Assembly: GCA_030789695.1 (NCBI GenBank)
Contig: CM061140.1
Location: forward strand, 78,740,422 to 78,804,421
DNA length: 64,000 nt
Origin: Scilla litardierei
Lineage: Eukaryota; Streptophyta; Magnoliopsida; Asparagales; Asparagaceae
Reading direction: 5' to 3'
Shown: positions 41,381-52,618 of the stretch, one piece after another
How positions within the stretch are numbered: the first letter of the stretch is position 1
Layout of the letters: every line of letters starts with the position of its first letter
Program-made: the position numbers and the translations under genes
The notes under the pieces: model-generated
Told to the model about the DNA's origin: nothing
Database searches by the model: none
Seen by the model: the letters and a program-made list of their open reading frames with translations, nothing else

Positions 41381-43878
41381 ATGAACACCCGCTTCAAGGA
41401 ATCTGCCAGAGAATTATTATTCGATTCCGAGATCGAGAAGACAGCAAGGGCCTTAAGAGCCTCAAGTAGAAGTTCATCTCCCTCCGCTCAGATGGCGGAC
41501 AACAACAATCCTCCTCCTCCTCACACCGGGTCCATCAGGGACCATATGAAACCAACGTTTGGGAACAACTCCTCCATTCTTAGACCGCAATTGGTGGCAT
41601 CGAGCATCGAGCTAAAAACGGGGTTGATTAATCTGATGTAGTAGGATCCTTTCCATGGGCACCCGCATGAAAATCCCAACCATCATATTGACACCTTCCT
41701 GGCGAAGTGTGATACGTTCAAGGCAAAGGACGTTAGCGATGATGTTGTGAAGCTGCGGCCATTCCCGTTCACTTTGAGAAATAAAGCCTCATATTGGCTC
41801 CGGGCCCACCCTCCCAACCATTTCACCTCCTGGAAGAAGCTTGCACTTTCCATCATTAATAAGTATTATACACCCTCGAAGACGGTGCGAATCCGGGGAA
41901 CAATTTCAAACTTTAAGCAGCTCCCACATGAATCCATTTATGAGGCATGGGAGAGGTTTAAGGACCTCCAGCATCAATGTCCTCACCACGGGATCTAGCC
42001 CTGTGATTTGGTGCAGAGCTTTTACAACCGACCCCAGCCTAGCACCAAAATGATCATCGATGCTGCAGCGCAAGGCGCCCTACTTGATAAGTCTCCTGAG
42101 GAGGCTATAGACATGTTGGATCACATGGCGGCCAACACTCAACAATGGAATGATGAACGGACTGTTGTGACTCAGATTCCCAAGGTCAAGGCCGCTAGCC
42201 ACTTGGATTCTCACATCGAGACCTTGTGCCAACAAGTGGCCTGAATTGAGCAGCGTCTGGACTCCATCCCTGCTTCACCCAGCACATCGTATCATCCTGT
42301 AGAGGAGTATGTAGATCGGGGCTATATCCCTAGTGAGGCCCACTACGATGGTGTTGAGACATCTGAGTCTGTACAATACGTCCAAGGAGAGGGACAAAAT
42401 CAGTGGCAGCATCCAGCTGCTAGAAATCACCCGGGGTTTTCTTATGAAAACCTAAGTGGAGGGCTCCAACTTCCGTAATTTCAGAGACCACCGCCCCCTC
42501 CTCGGCGGCAGCAGAACCAGCAGCAGGGCGGATTTAGGCCAGCTGGGCCCTACCGACCGCCGGGTTATCAGTTCAACCGGCCACCTCAGCAGAATTATGC
42601 GCCAATTCCACCCAAGTCCAGTCTTGAAGCCAAATTGGAGCCTTTCACGAGTGGTCAGATCCGTTTTAATCAGGACAACTCGAACCCATTCAAAAGTATA
42701 AATTCTTCACTTAATGAACTGAGGGGTCAAATGTCGTAGCTTTTGAAGAATCAGGGGAGATTGCCCTCACAGCCGGAGACAACCCTGAGAGCCCAAGCTA
42801 ATGCCGTGGTTTCAGTTACCACATGTGGAAGACGGGTGACTGACCTCGTCATGGTCCCGGTGCTAAACAATGAGAAGGTGACTGTTGAAGAAGCCGTCGA
42901 TGACGGCGATAGAGGAGAGGCCGCTGAAGAGCCTATAATCATTGAGGAGAAGGCGGAGGCACCGCCCACCACGCCTACTACAGAACCTCCTCATGTTGAT
43001 GCTACAAGGAGTAAAGCTACCCGACCTCCCCCTCCATTCTCACAGAGGCTAGCCCTAGCCAAGATGGAAACGAAATACTCCAAGTTCATGGAGTTATTGA
43101 AGGGAATTCAGCTGAACATCCCGTTTATGGACACCATCATGGAGATCCCGATCTATGCCAAAATTTTGAAGGATCTTATCACTGGAAAGTGGAAACATGA
43201 AGAAATTAAGCTATTGGAGGACTCCACCTCCATTATCAAAAATCATCTCCCCCAGAAGCTGCCGGATCCGGGGAGCTTTACCGTGCCTTGCTCCATTGGA
43301 GGGATGCATATCAGCAGAGCTTTGATTGACTTGGGAGCTAGCATCAGTTTGATGTCCCTCTCTATTTTCAAGAGACTGCAGACTGGGAGTGAGCTAGAGC
43401 CGACAAGCATGTCCATCCAGCTTGCGGATCATTCCATCACCTACCCGGTGGGTATAGTAAGGGACGTCCTTCTTCAGATACCTCCAGGGCTATGCGTCCC
43501 CGTCAACTTCGTGATCATGGATATGCCGAGGGAGGGAGCTCCCAACTTATACTCGGCAGCCCCTTCATGGCGACGGTTGGTGTTCTGATCGATGTCCGAG
43601 AAGAGACCCTCTCGCTCAATGTGGGGAATATCGAAGCTGAGTTCCGGCTACAGAAGCTGATGAGAGAGCGAGATTATTTGGAAGGGGCCAGCTATTTGGA
43701 GCTTCTTGAAGATGAAGCCATCGAGGATTTCACTTCTGAGGGGGTCACGAAGGACCCAATGAAGACATCGATGATGACGGCGACCGAACCTACAACAAAG
43801 CGATCGCCGTGTACATCCGAATATTGGATGAGGAATTTCTACATCGTTCTCCAAATCATCAAGAACCAGAAGTTATAG
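41381..43878 (+). pseudogene. Athila-like gag-protease, broken
   Basis: One frame from the ATG at 41381 carries the Athila gag pattern (FHGHPHENPNHHIDTFLAKC, LRNKASYWL, TSWKKLALSIINKYY, FNFKQLP-like, HESIYEAWERFKDLQ, PQPSTKMIIDAAAQGALLDK), then a Pro/Gln-rich linker, then the conserved stretch before protease (FMELLKGIQLNIPFMDTI) and the protease (LIDLGASISLMSLSIF, with DLGAS as active site). Stops interrupt it at 41639-41644 (two TAG), 41996, 42242, about 42476 and 42738. A frameshift near 43550 moves the end of protease (ILGSPFMATV) to another frame. No zinc knuckle is obvious. Gag forms the capsid and protease cleaves the polyprotein. Confidence 0.9.
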
Positions 43879-45330
43879 GCTACTCGGAGGAGAGTCCTGA
43901 AGTGGTCGGATACCAGTACCGCCTGATCTCACCATCGAAAAGAATGATGTGCGTCTTCCACACGCACCAAATGATGATTGATAGATCAAATGGAGTCGAG
44001 CTCACGACTAAAAACGAGCGCTTATTGGGAGGCAACCCAATTTCTTAGATTTCAGATTTTCTTTTTCAATTTCTTATTTTCATTTTATATGTTACAGATA
44101 AAATTATAAAAATAAAAAAATTTGATGAGTTCATCTTTTGTGCAGGTTGGATGTATGGGGGCATGCGTATCGACATTATAAACGAAAGTAAGCTGGAGGA
44201 TAGCAACACATTTGAAGATTTGAGGAGAAAATGAAGGAAAATGGAGACATGGGAGACTCGGTCGAGCAGTGCTGAGACGAAAGAAAAGGCTAATTGTCAC
44301 CTCCTCTACACGGCACGAGCATCCACCAGCTCGGTCCGAGTAAACATTGACATGGCCCGAGCAGTCCATTGCTTGGTCGAGTACTACAGGCTTTTGGAGT
44401 TAAGGAGAATTCATCACTCTCCCTACACGGCCCGAGTGGAGTCGGCACGGCCCGAGTAGTGAACAGTCCGACCGAGCAGTACACTGCTCGGTCGAGCAGA
44501 CAAGGGAGTATATTACATCTAAATTTACATAATTTTAGCTATTTGACTCGGTTGAGCCGCCTAGCTGCTCGGGCCGAGTCGGGTTGGGTTTTTACACCCA
44601 ATTTGTTTTGATTTTTACTTCACCGTTAAATTCTTTTTTTACATAATCTAAAAAAAATCTACCCACGAAATTTCCTCCCCCCGAGCTCCCTCCCTCACTC
44701 CCTACTCATTCAACCCCCCTCCCCCTTCGCCGTCTTCCTCCTCCCGCACCGTCGCCGGCGCCGCCGAACGCACCGCCCAACTCTGGTCAGCCGCCCCCCT
44801 CTCTCTTTCTATCTCTATCTCTCCACCCCCCCTCTCTTCCCCCCGTCACCCTCCCTAGTCGACAACACTGTCGACGGTGCCACTGCCACCGACGGCGCCG
44901 CTGATCCGACCACCCCCAAATCCCCCCTCCGCCATTTTAACCCCCTCCTACCCCCCTCTCTACCAGCGCCCGCCAAAAGCCCCCTAACTCCGATTGCTTG
45001 TGCCCTAGGGCACAGACCGAGCACACTAGTGCTTGGTCAGACCACTCCTCACCGAGTAACTCAGCTCGGACCGAGCAGTGGTACAGCTCGGACCGAGCAG
45101 TGGTACTGCTCAGTCGAGCAACCCCAATTTCCCCTGTCCCCCATTTTAATTTCTAAATTCTGACGTTTTCCTTGTTTCCATTGCAGATCTTCCTTGCATA
45201 CATCAGCCCGAACTACAGAGACTAGCTTGGGGGATCTCTTGGCACTCGCATCGTTCACATCACTCTCACAAACGGTACACTCGTTCCCTTATTTATTTTT
45301 ATTCTGTATCATCATACCACCATCGCCACG
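43879..45330 (+). other. Pol deletion scar and spacer with internal motif cluster
   Basis: After protease only a short degenerate piece remains. The sequence near 44020-44042 (TTGGGAGGCAACCCAATTT) is what I recall at the end of Athila pol, so RT, RNase H and integrase were deleted between about 43900 and 44000. From 44256 to 45122 there are about ten copies of the LTR palindrome motif (for example 44258, 44330, 44465, 44480, 44540, 45064, 45088, 45107). A good 3' splice site (TTTCCATTGCAG) ends at 45186, upstream of the post-pol ORF. Confidence 0.6.
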
Positions 45331-47624
45331 ATGGTTCGCACGAGAGGTGCCCCCACCCCACCCATCCGTGGGAAGAGGCCCACTCCAGCTGCCTCTTCCT
45401 CCCGTCCCCAGCGTCGTGCACAACTCGCCACCACCACCAGCACTACCACCACCACTACTACCCCGTCCACCACAGCTCATATACCTACACCTTCCACACC
45501 CATCGCTTCCACCACTACCCTTACCACCACTGCTCCCATTCCCTCCACAGCCACCACCACCTCTGCATCATCTCCCCCGTACCCAGTAGGCACCAGGGAT
45601 GCCCTGCCTACATGTCTACGGACCTATAGCATCACGTTTCGTAACGACACACACCGAGAGCGCTTTGTTAGGATCTCTCAGCGTCGTCTCATACTTACTT
45701 TGTTCATAGACGTGCCTACCCTGCGCTCCCGTGGACTCCTACAGGGGGTCCATCACCTCTACCGAGCGATCGGTTTCGACCGCTTTCTCGGTGTCCACGC
45801 ACCCACCTACACCCACATTGCACTCGAGGCACTCAGCTCGCTCGCTCGCACCCCAACGGGTGATGGCATCACATTTCGACTCATGGATCAGGACTGCACT
45901 ATTACACATGCCATGATTCGAGAGTACTTTCACTTCATTGCCATCCCAGAGCCCAGAGCAGCCTTCTCTCCACACTATGATGTGGACACATTTGATTCAC
46001 AAACCTTCTGGGAGCGTATTTCTGGCCTTCCTCAGTATCATCCTAGTCGGGCGAAGGCATCGTGCATCGTGCACCCATGCCTTCGTTACGCTCAGAGGCA
46101 CTTAGCGACCACCCTATTCTGCCGGCCTGAGGTCGGGACCATGTCCCTACCAGAGCTTACCCATCTCATGGGTATGACCCGACCTCTGAGATTCCACCCT
46201 GATGGATCCCTCCGCCCATTCATACTCTCTAACGCAGCCCATTGGTTGTGCCACCGCCTTTACCAAACTGCCACTACCTACTTTGCCACTGACATCTGTT
46301 GCGGTGGCTTCTTTACCATTTTTGCCAGGATGCTTGACATTCACATCCCAGATAACCTTCACCGCCATATTGGCCCGACACGCTTGACCCTCGTCGTGCT
46401 CGAGCACATGCATATTATCCGACCTTATGGGTCTCGTCACTAGCTTTATCTTGTATGCATTCACCACACTCCACATATGGTTCTTTCGGCCCCTCACGTC
46501 ACCCATATTGATCCAGTTCAGCTTGATTGGATGATTCCTCAGGTTTACCCACTCCCTCCCATATACGTACTTGAGCCCTCCGGAGCACCCGTCCAGGCAG
46601 CCACTGATGACCCGGTGCCACGCTCCCCAGAGTTCGAGTTGCACGACATTGCCGCCTTAGTTGCCGGCCTCCAAGTACCCCCTTCTCACCCATCATCTTC
46701 AGGAGCCGTCTCTTCCACCACCATTGTATCTACCGCTCCCACGTCAGTCGAGTCTTCAGGGACTGTCTTCACCTCTTACCCTGAGACTTAGACTTCTGTC
46801 TCCATCATTTTCGTACCGGAGGGCACTGATTTCGAGTCTGCTCCTAACCTTACCAATCTAGATTATTCAGAGCACGACCCTGCCCCCACTCTTCCTCCTC
46901 TCAGTGACCTGATAGCTAAACTTCCTCTCTCTTTAGGCCACCAGATTCCACTTTCCAGCACCAATTCCTCAGCATCTGCAGCCATTTTTACTGAGAGGGT
47001 GTCGACGTCTGTATTCTCTTCTGTGTCGACGACAGCTCTTTCTTCTGCCACCGCTGATTTACCTTCGAGCTCACCCTCTCCTACCTTCCACACTAGGCAC
47101 CGTGCCTCAGCTACACGGGACCTATTCACGAGAGTGGTGACTCACAGACACATCCCCTGCCATCCACCTGACTCCCGTACTACATATGGTCGCTTGACAG
47201 CGTTAGAGGAGTCGAATTCACTCCTTCGGAGAGATTTCGATGACTTTGTACGCACGACAGCGACACACCGCTCGTGAGTCGAGTCGGACTTGGCGTCCAT
47301 CATAGATCTCCTTAGGACATGTGGACCCACCCAGTGATCCTTGCACATGCTCCACCACCCAGGCCAGACACTGTGACCCCCTCTACACCACTCAGTGCTT
47401 CACTTTCTCAGGCTTCTACAGAGCCTGTTTCTACCACTTCTGAGTTGGACTTCACAGTAGATCCCATGTCTGCCCTGGTGTTACATTCAGCTGAGCCCTC
47501 CACTGCCACCATTGATCTCACCACTGACCCACCTCACGAGTTCCAGCCAGATCTTCCACCCACTGCCCCTGGTCCACAGCAGAGGGACCCATCACCACCC
47601 CCAGAGGGTGGTGTCTCTGCTTGA
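45331..47624 (+). pseudogene. Post-pol ORF of Athila-like element (ATHILA ORF-1 type), broken
   Basis: From the ATG at 45331: a basic, Pro/Ser/Thr-rich N-terminus (MVRTRGAPTPPIRGKR), then a folded-looking domain (ITFRNDTHRERFVRISQRR, LEALSSLART, FRLMDQDCTITHAMIREYF, FWERISG) that resembles the ATHILA ORF-1 family (PF03078 by recollection), then a long Ser/Thr/Pro-rich tail. The same frame continues past TAG at 46441-46443, TAG at 46789-46791 and TGA at 47275-47277; near 47330 a frameshift leads to the end at 47624. It sits where an env-like gene lies in some Athila elements, but I see no signal peptide and no clear transmembrane segment. Function unknown. Confidence 0.6.
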
Positions 47625-49375
47625 TGTAGTCCATACTAGTTTTGCCTCCCACTACTTATATTGAGCCCATCTGTCTGTTCTTACACTTTCATAGCTTGGG
47701 GGAGGAGCCACCCATGCATCATATTTCATTCCGCATTGCATCATGTTATGTTTTTATTTTATTTCTTTTTTGCATAGTTTTTATTTTATTCCCCCACCCA
47801 CCCGACCCATTTAGCATCATCTCCCGCCTACGAGCGTTTTCTTAGCAGTGAGGACACTGCTAGGTTTAGCTTGGGGGATGAGCGCTACCACTTTATTTTT
47901 CGTTTTTCTTTTTACATTTTCCTTCCTTATTTCAGTTGTTTTTACTTTTTTTTACTTTTTCACCACTTTTTCACGTCGTTTTCTTTTTTTCTCTTTTTGC
48001 ATCATATTTTCTATTTCCACCATGCATGCATCTTTTCTCCTTTATTTTCCTATCTTCTCCGCCTTTCTTCTCTTTATTTGCTAAGGATGTTCCGCATGAT
48101 GATATTTTTCATAACCTTATTAGTCTTCTACAATGCTCACTTTCGATGACATGCTATTCGGGTAAATTTCAGTTTTACTATCTATATGCGTGCATCTCTG
48201 TTGCTGATCTATCTGATTTAATGCTTAAAATGAATTGAAAATCGAATGCATGAACTAGTATCTAGTATGCACTATGTTGGGTAATGCACCTAGGTTCACG
48301 CATCACTAGAACACCTGGAGCATCTGTTTTTATCTTATCCACTTCTGATTGCATGCCTGCTGCTACGGTGCTTATTACTGCATGTCTTTTTTAGAATTCG
48401 TTTAGAGGAATGAAAATATCTATGCTATCTATGAGTTTAGCTGGGGTATTATTTTATCAAACCGTTGTGCACCCTCTTATGAGTGAACCGAGAGTCTTAC
48501 TATTTTTCCTTCTCCACATATCTATTTATATCTCTACATATCAGTTGGTTACACCCCTACAGCTATCTTTACCGCATCTCACTTCCCAAACACAAAAATA
48601 AAAAGTATAGCTTCTAAATGAAAAAAATGAAAAAAAAGAGAAAAAAGGAGAAAAGAAAAAGAAATGTGTATATATTCACATGTGAAAAAGAAAAGAAAAG
48701 GAAAGAAAATGAATAAACACTGTTTTGTATCTTTTCATTAGAAGCTATCACTTCAACTGGGAAGAAAAAGAAAAATTTCATCTCATGTTCCTAGAGGCGA
48801 CGCCTCAAGCTAAGCTTGGGGGGGGGGGGAAACCAACTGATCACTTGAGTGAGCATGATAGTAGAGTGGAGACGGTGCATAACGGGGAGATTTAATAATA
48901 CCTAAACTTTACGAAATGCTTTAGTTTTTGGAGAATTTTCATGAATCGAAATGAATAACTGAATGACATGACTTTTTCTATTCTCTATTGCATGTTGTGT
49001 GATTTCTTTATGCTCCTTGTGTATCTTTGATTGAAAAGGGCATTGCCAACTTCTTTATACTAGACTCTAGGGATTGCATACGATTGATATGAGTTTATGG
49101 CGTTATTTCAGTAGATCCCTATCCTTTGCCTGCATTGCGTGCCAGACATATCATTAGTAAAACTAGAAATTGCCAGTAGCATGTATGTTTATTATTCAGA
49201 GCATCGTGATTTACTATTTAGGCCAGAGATCTGACCGAACATCCCTAGCATCCTCCACTCACTTCTATTCTATTCTCTTAATATTTTTATTTCTTATTTC
49301 CTTTTTGTTTTTCCTCCCGGCGTACCGATTATTCGTCTTTCTCGAGGACGAGTAAGAGGTAAGCTTGGGGGATTT
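47625..49375 (+). other. Non-coding 3' interior with four polypurine modules
   Basis: AGCTTGGGGG occurs at 47693, 47868, 48813 (here with 12 G) and 49362 (at the LTR). Three of them follow a stem-loop: TAGCAGTG-AGGA-CACTGCTA at 47843-47862 (8-bp stem), GAGGC-GAC-GCCTC at 48794-48806, and CTCG-AGGA-CGAG at 49341-49352. The rest is T-rich, with an A-rich patch at 48590-48720; no gene seen. Confidence 0.65.
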
Positions 49376-51098
49376 TGATGTGTCCATATTTTCCACTATT
49401 TTCATATCATCATTTCATGGCATTCCATATCATTTTCGCATCAAAATCCCACATTTTACTACGATATTGCGTTTCTGACGATATATTCGAGTTTCGTAAT
49501 GTTTTATGAGTTTTTCAGAGATTTTGGAGCGATTCGGGACCCGACTTGGGTATGGACACATCCGACACATTCCTGAGCTCATTGGCGAGGTTCTGGAGGA
49601 GTTCACCATACCTTTGGATCCATTGGAGGAGAAGAGAGAGAGCAAAAGGAGAGGAGAGAGCTTCAGCAGCTCCTGGAGAAATTTTTCCAGACTGCTCGGT
49701 CGAGCAGTTCAGATGCTCGGACCAAGCAGCTTCAAATGAAAGAAAGGGGCAGATACGTGGATGGCTCGGACCGAGCAGTTCATCTGCTCGGTCGAGCAAC
49801 ATTTCTTCCCAAAGAAGCGACACGGCCCGAGCAGCTCTTCAATGACTAAGTCAGACTCTGCTCGGACCGAGCTGAGCTGACTCGGCCCGTGCAGGCAGAG
49901 CGACGATTTTGAAGATTTTCGATTCCCAGTAGTGCTCGGTCGAGCAGCTCATCTGCTTGGTCCGAGCGATCGAATGAGCAATGCACTGCTCGACCGAGCA
50001 GCCTACTCGGTCGGCAGTGCCAGTGCTATTTTTGGAAAGTGTCTTCTGAAGCCGTCGATTGCGCAACGCTTGGGATTGAATGCTTGGGGCTTGCGACGGC
50101 CAAGGGGGCGACTCACTTAGAGATTTTTGAATAGTTCTGGAGTAGGAGCTTAGGCGATTTTTTGAGAGTTAATTTTAGATTAATTTTTGTTAAAGGAATT
50201 TGGGATCGAAACTTGGAGATTATTATTTTGGTCCTCGATTGTTCTTGCGCTTGGGAATCTGGAATTTTTCTTAGATCTATAAATTGCGATTCTTATCCAT
50301 CTCCCGTTGTAAGTCTTCTACTCTTATTCTTTTGATTGCTATGATGTCTTCATCTATAGAAATGATGTTTTTATCCGCTACTATCGCCATGTGTGAGTAG
50401 ATCTTTCTAGGGTTGATGGGTTAGCCCTAGGATCCTAGTGGGAAGACATAGATCGGGATTCCTACGGTGAACTAGGGATTTAGGGGAGTATCTCTGTCGA
50501 TCCTACCGAATCCCTAGATAACCCGTACTGAGATCACGCCCACGGTCTGTGGAATTGATGTGCTTAAGCGGTATCTAGGGATTCAAATAGGGAAATCGGC
50601 GGATCCAATCGAGGCTCGTGACCATGCGCGGCTCGTGCCTTGAAGGGATCCATCGATGAACTATACCGCTAGGTTGATGGCTATCGCCATTACGTCAACG
50701 AGAGCCACCGAAATACCTCGCAATTCTAACCCACGAGAGTGGTACGAATTGTGAGATTTATCTCCTAACCATAGTGTAACGTGAAGACTCTATTCTAACG
50801 TCGACCCCCGACGATCTTAGTGGTGATCCCTAATGCCCTAGTCCCTTTTATTAGTAAAACAACAACAACACCCAATCAACTCTACTTCAACCAGGTAGCT
50901 ATCTCACTTTGAGATTTAGAAGTAAACCGAGAATCCATACACACTATCACCATCCCTGTGGGATTCGATATCATTTATAATATAACTCGACACCGTCCGC
51001 TTGCGGATTGAGCCCGGAATTGAAACCTAGGGGCCATACCACGCCTGGCGATCGTGACACCGCCAGGTGGAACATAGGTATAGGTTTCGGGTGCGTCA
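49376..51098 (+). repeat. 3' LTR of Athila-like element (1723 bp)
   Basis: Same boundaries as the 5' LTR (TGATGTGTCC to GTGCGTCA) with scattered substitutions, showing that the insertion is not very recent. Followed by the target duplication CCCAT. Confidence 0.92.
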
Positions 51099-51103
51099 CC
51101 CAT

Positions 51104-52417
51104 CAAATCATTTTCTTAACTAATTCTCCCCAAATCTTAATTAAAATCCTATTTCCCTTATAGTATAATATATTTCAAAATTCACAATTCTTTTAAATCT
51201 AATCAAAACTGATTTTATCTAATTATATAGTATCATAAACCAACCTATATTCTCACACATTCACCCCACGTTCTCACCCTCAGCACTCAACCTATTCCAA
51301 CGAATTCATAGGGATCCTATGCACACAACTTATTCCCATACATGCACGAATGCGTGCATGCAATCACAACTAACCCCACGTTACCATCATTTCGCATGCT
51401 AACTACCCAAGTCATTAAACAAAATACCGCGGATCTTCACGTCTGCAAACTACCCATGTCGCCTTTCCTATATCCCCCTCCCTCTCGCATGCAAGGACCC
51501 CAATCCCAACATTTCTCCTCCGCCCAGCGACAACCCGCAACAACCCAAAACTCCCGACTCCGCCCAACACTGAACAAACCCCCACCAACGCCTCCAACGT
51601 CTGAGCGACTACCCATGCCGTACCACAACACCTCCGATCCATCCTTCCATCAACCTCCGATCACAAACCCTACCCATCTCCGATGCGACCGCTGCATGGC
51701 CACCCTTCCTCCTCCGTTCGAAACCCTTCTGGCATCCCAATACTCCACCTCCTCAGCCTCATCACCCGCAACCCTCTAGCCTCCGGTGCCCCATCACAGC
51801 ATCCATGTCTCCTCTCCCTCTCCTACCACTTGCCACCATCCTCAGCTCGTCGTTGCCGAACCCCACCCTCACACCAAACCCCACAGCCCCTACCTCAAGA
51901 CCCAAGATGCCCCAACAACCATCAGCAACCTCTGCCCCCGTTGACTTCCAACTTTCATCCACACGCTAAGCCCACATGCACCTCCCTCCGCCAAGCCCGC
52001 AACCCAGCCACCACTGCCTAAACCCTCACCCAAACTCTCCCGCCTCCGTCCAACACCCACGACACCACCATCTTCTTTCCCCCACGTCTCCCCTTCTTCT
52101 TCTTCTTCTTCTTAAACCCCACAACCTTCACCTTCTCCCCACTTCAAAGCAGCGATAGCTTCATCATCCCCGAGCTCCTCCTCCATTCCTTCGACAGCGC
52201 CCCGTCGTCCGTGACAGCCCCTCGCCAGCCCCAATGACCCCGTACAGCCCCCGCCTTTGCTCTCTCCGTCGGAGCTCGTCGACGTCCCCACAACCTCGCC
52301 TAATGCTTTGCACCGCCTGAAGCCACCGCCTCACTCGCCGACGCTGCCATCTACAGTCGACGCCCCCACCTGCAGGAACATCACGTAGCTACGTACACGT
52401 GAGTTTTCTGCATGATA

Positions 52418-52448
<31 letters not shown>
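51104..52448. other. Unrecognised C-rich region
   Basis: The first 230 bases are AT-rich and continue the DNA left of the Athila-like element. From about 51341 the plus strand is strongly C- and pyrimidine-rich, with a (TTC)7 run at about 52093-52113. The open frames at 51342-51779 and 51683-52021 are Pro/Ser-rich, lack recognisable domains and overlap in different frames; they look like consequences of base composition. A (TA)n run ends the region (about 52420-52448). Confidence 0.4.
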
Positions 52449-52451
<3 letters not shown>

Positions 52452-52613
52452 TTAATGTAGAAAAGCTGCCACCTGATCCAATAGATCAGGTGGCAAGACA
52501 CAAAAAAGGTGGAGAGCACAAGCCCCCACATGGGCTTGTACTCGTTGGGGCCCACCCCTTGTGTCTTGCACCTGATCCTTTGGATCAGGTGCCACCTGCT
52601 CTACATTAATCCC
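52449..52613. mobile_element. MITE-like foldback element (about 165 bp)
   Basis: Terminal inverted repeats: TTAATGTAG at 52452-52460 pairs with CTACATTAA at 52601-52609, and complementarity continues inwards (GCCACCTGATCC with GGATCAGGTG). Each arm also contains its own hairpin (CCACCTGATC-CAATA-GATCAGGTGG and CACCTGATCC-TTT-GGATCAGGTG). It lies between TATA-rich flanks and codes for nothing. Confidence 0.65.
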
Positions 52614-52618
52614 ATATA

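Larger units (their letters stand above)
39499..51098 (+). mobile_element. Athila-like LTR retrotransposon with gag-protease and post-pol ORF, lacking RT and integrase
   Basis: LTRs 39499-41217 and 49376-51098, tRNA-Asp primer site at 41224, polypurine tract AAGCTTGGGGGATTTT at 49361-49375, and the 5-bp target duplication CCCAT on both sides (39494-39498, 51099-51103). Interior order: gag and protease (broken), a deletion in place of RT, RNase H and integrase, a spacer with many copies of the LTR motif, a post-pol ORF (45331-47624, broken), and a 3' non-coding part. It therefore inserted as one unit but depends on an autonomous partner. Confidence 0.92.

Noticed and set aside
47871..48238. 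Phe/Ser-rich frames of 78-100 codons that look like membrane proteins
   Set aside because: Produced by T-rich non-coding DNA in three overlapping frames; no conserved pattern.
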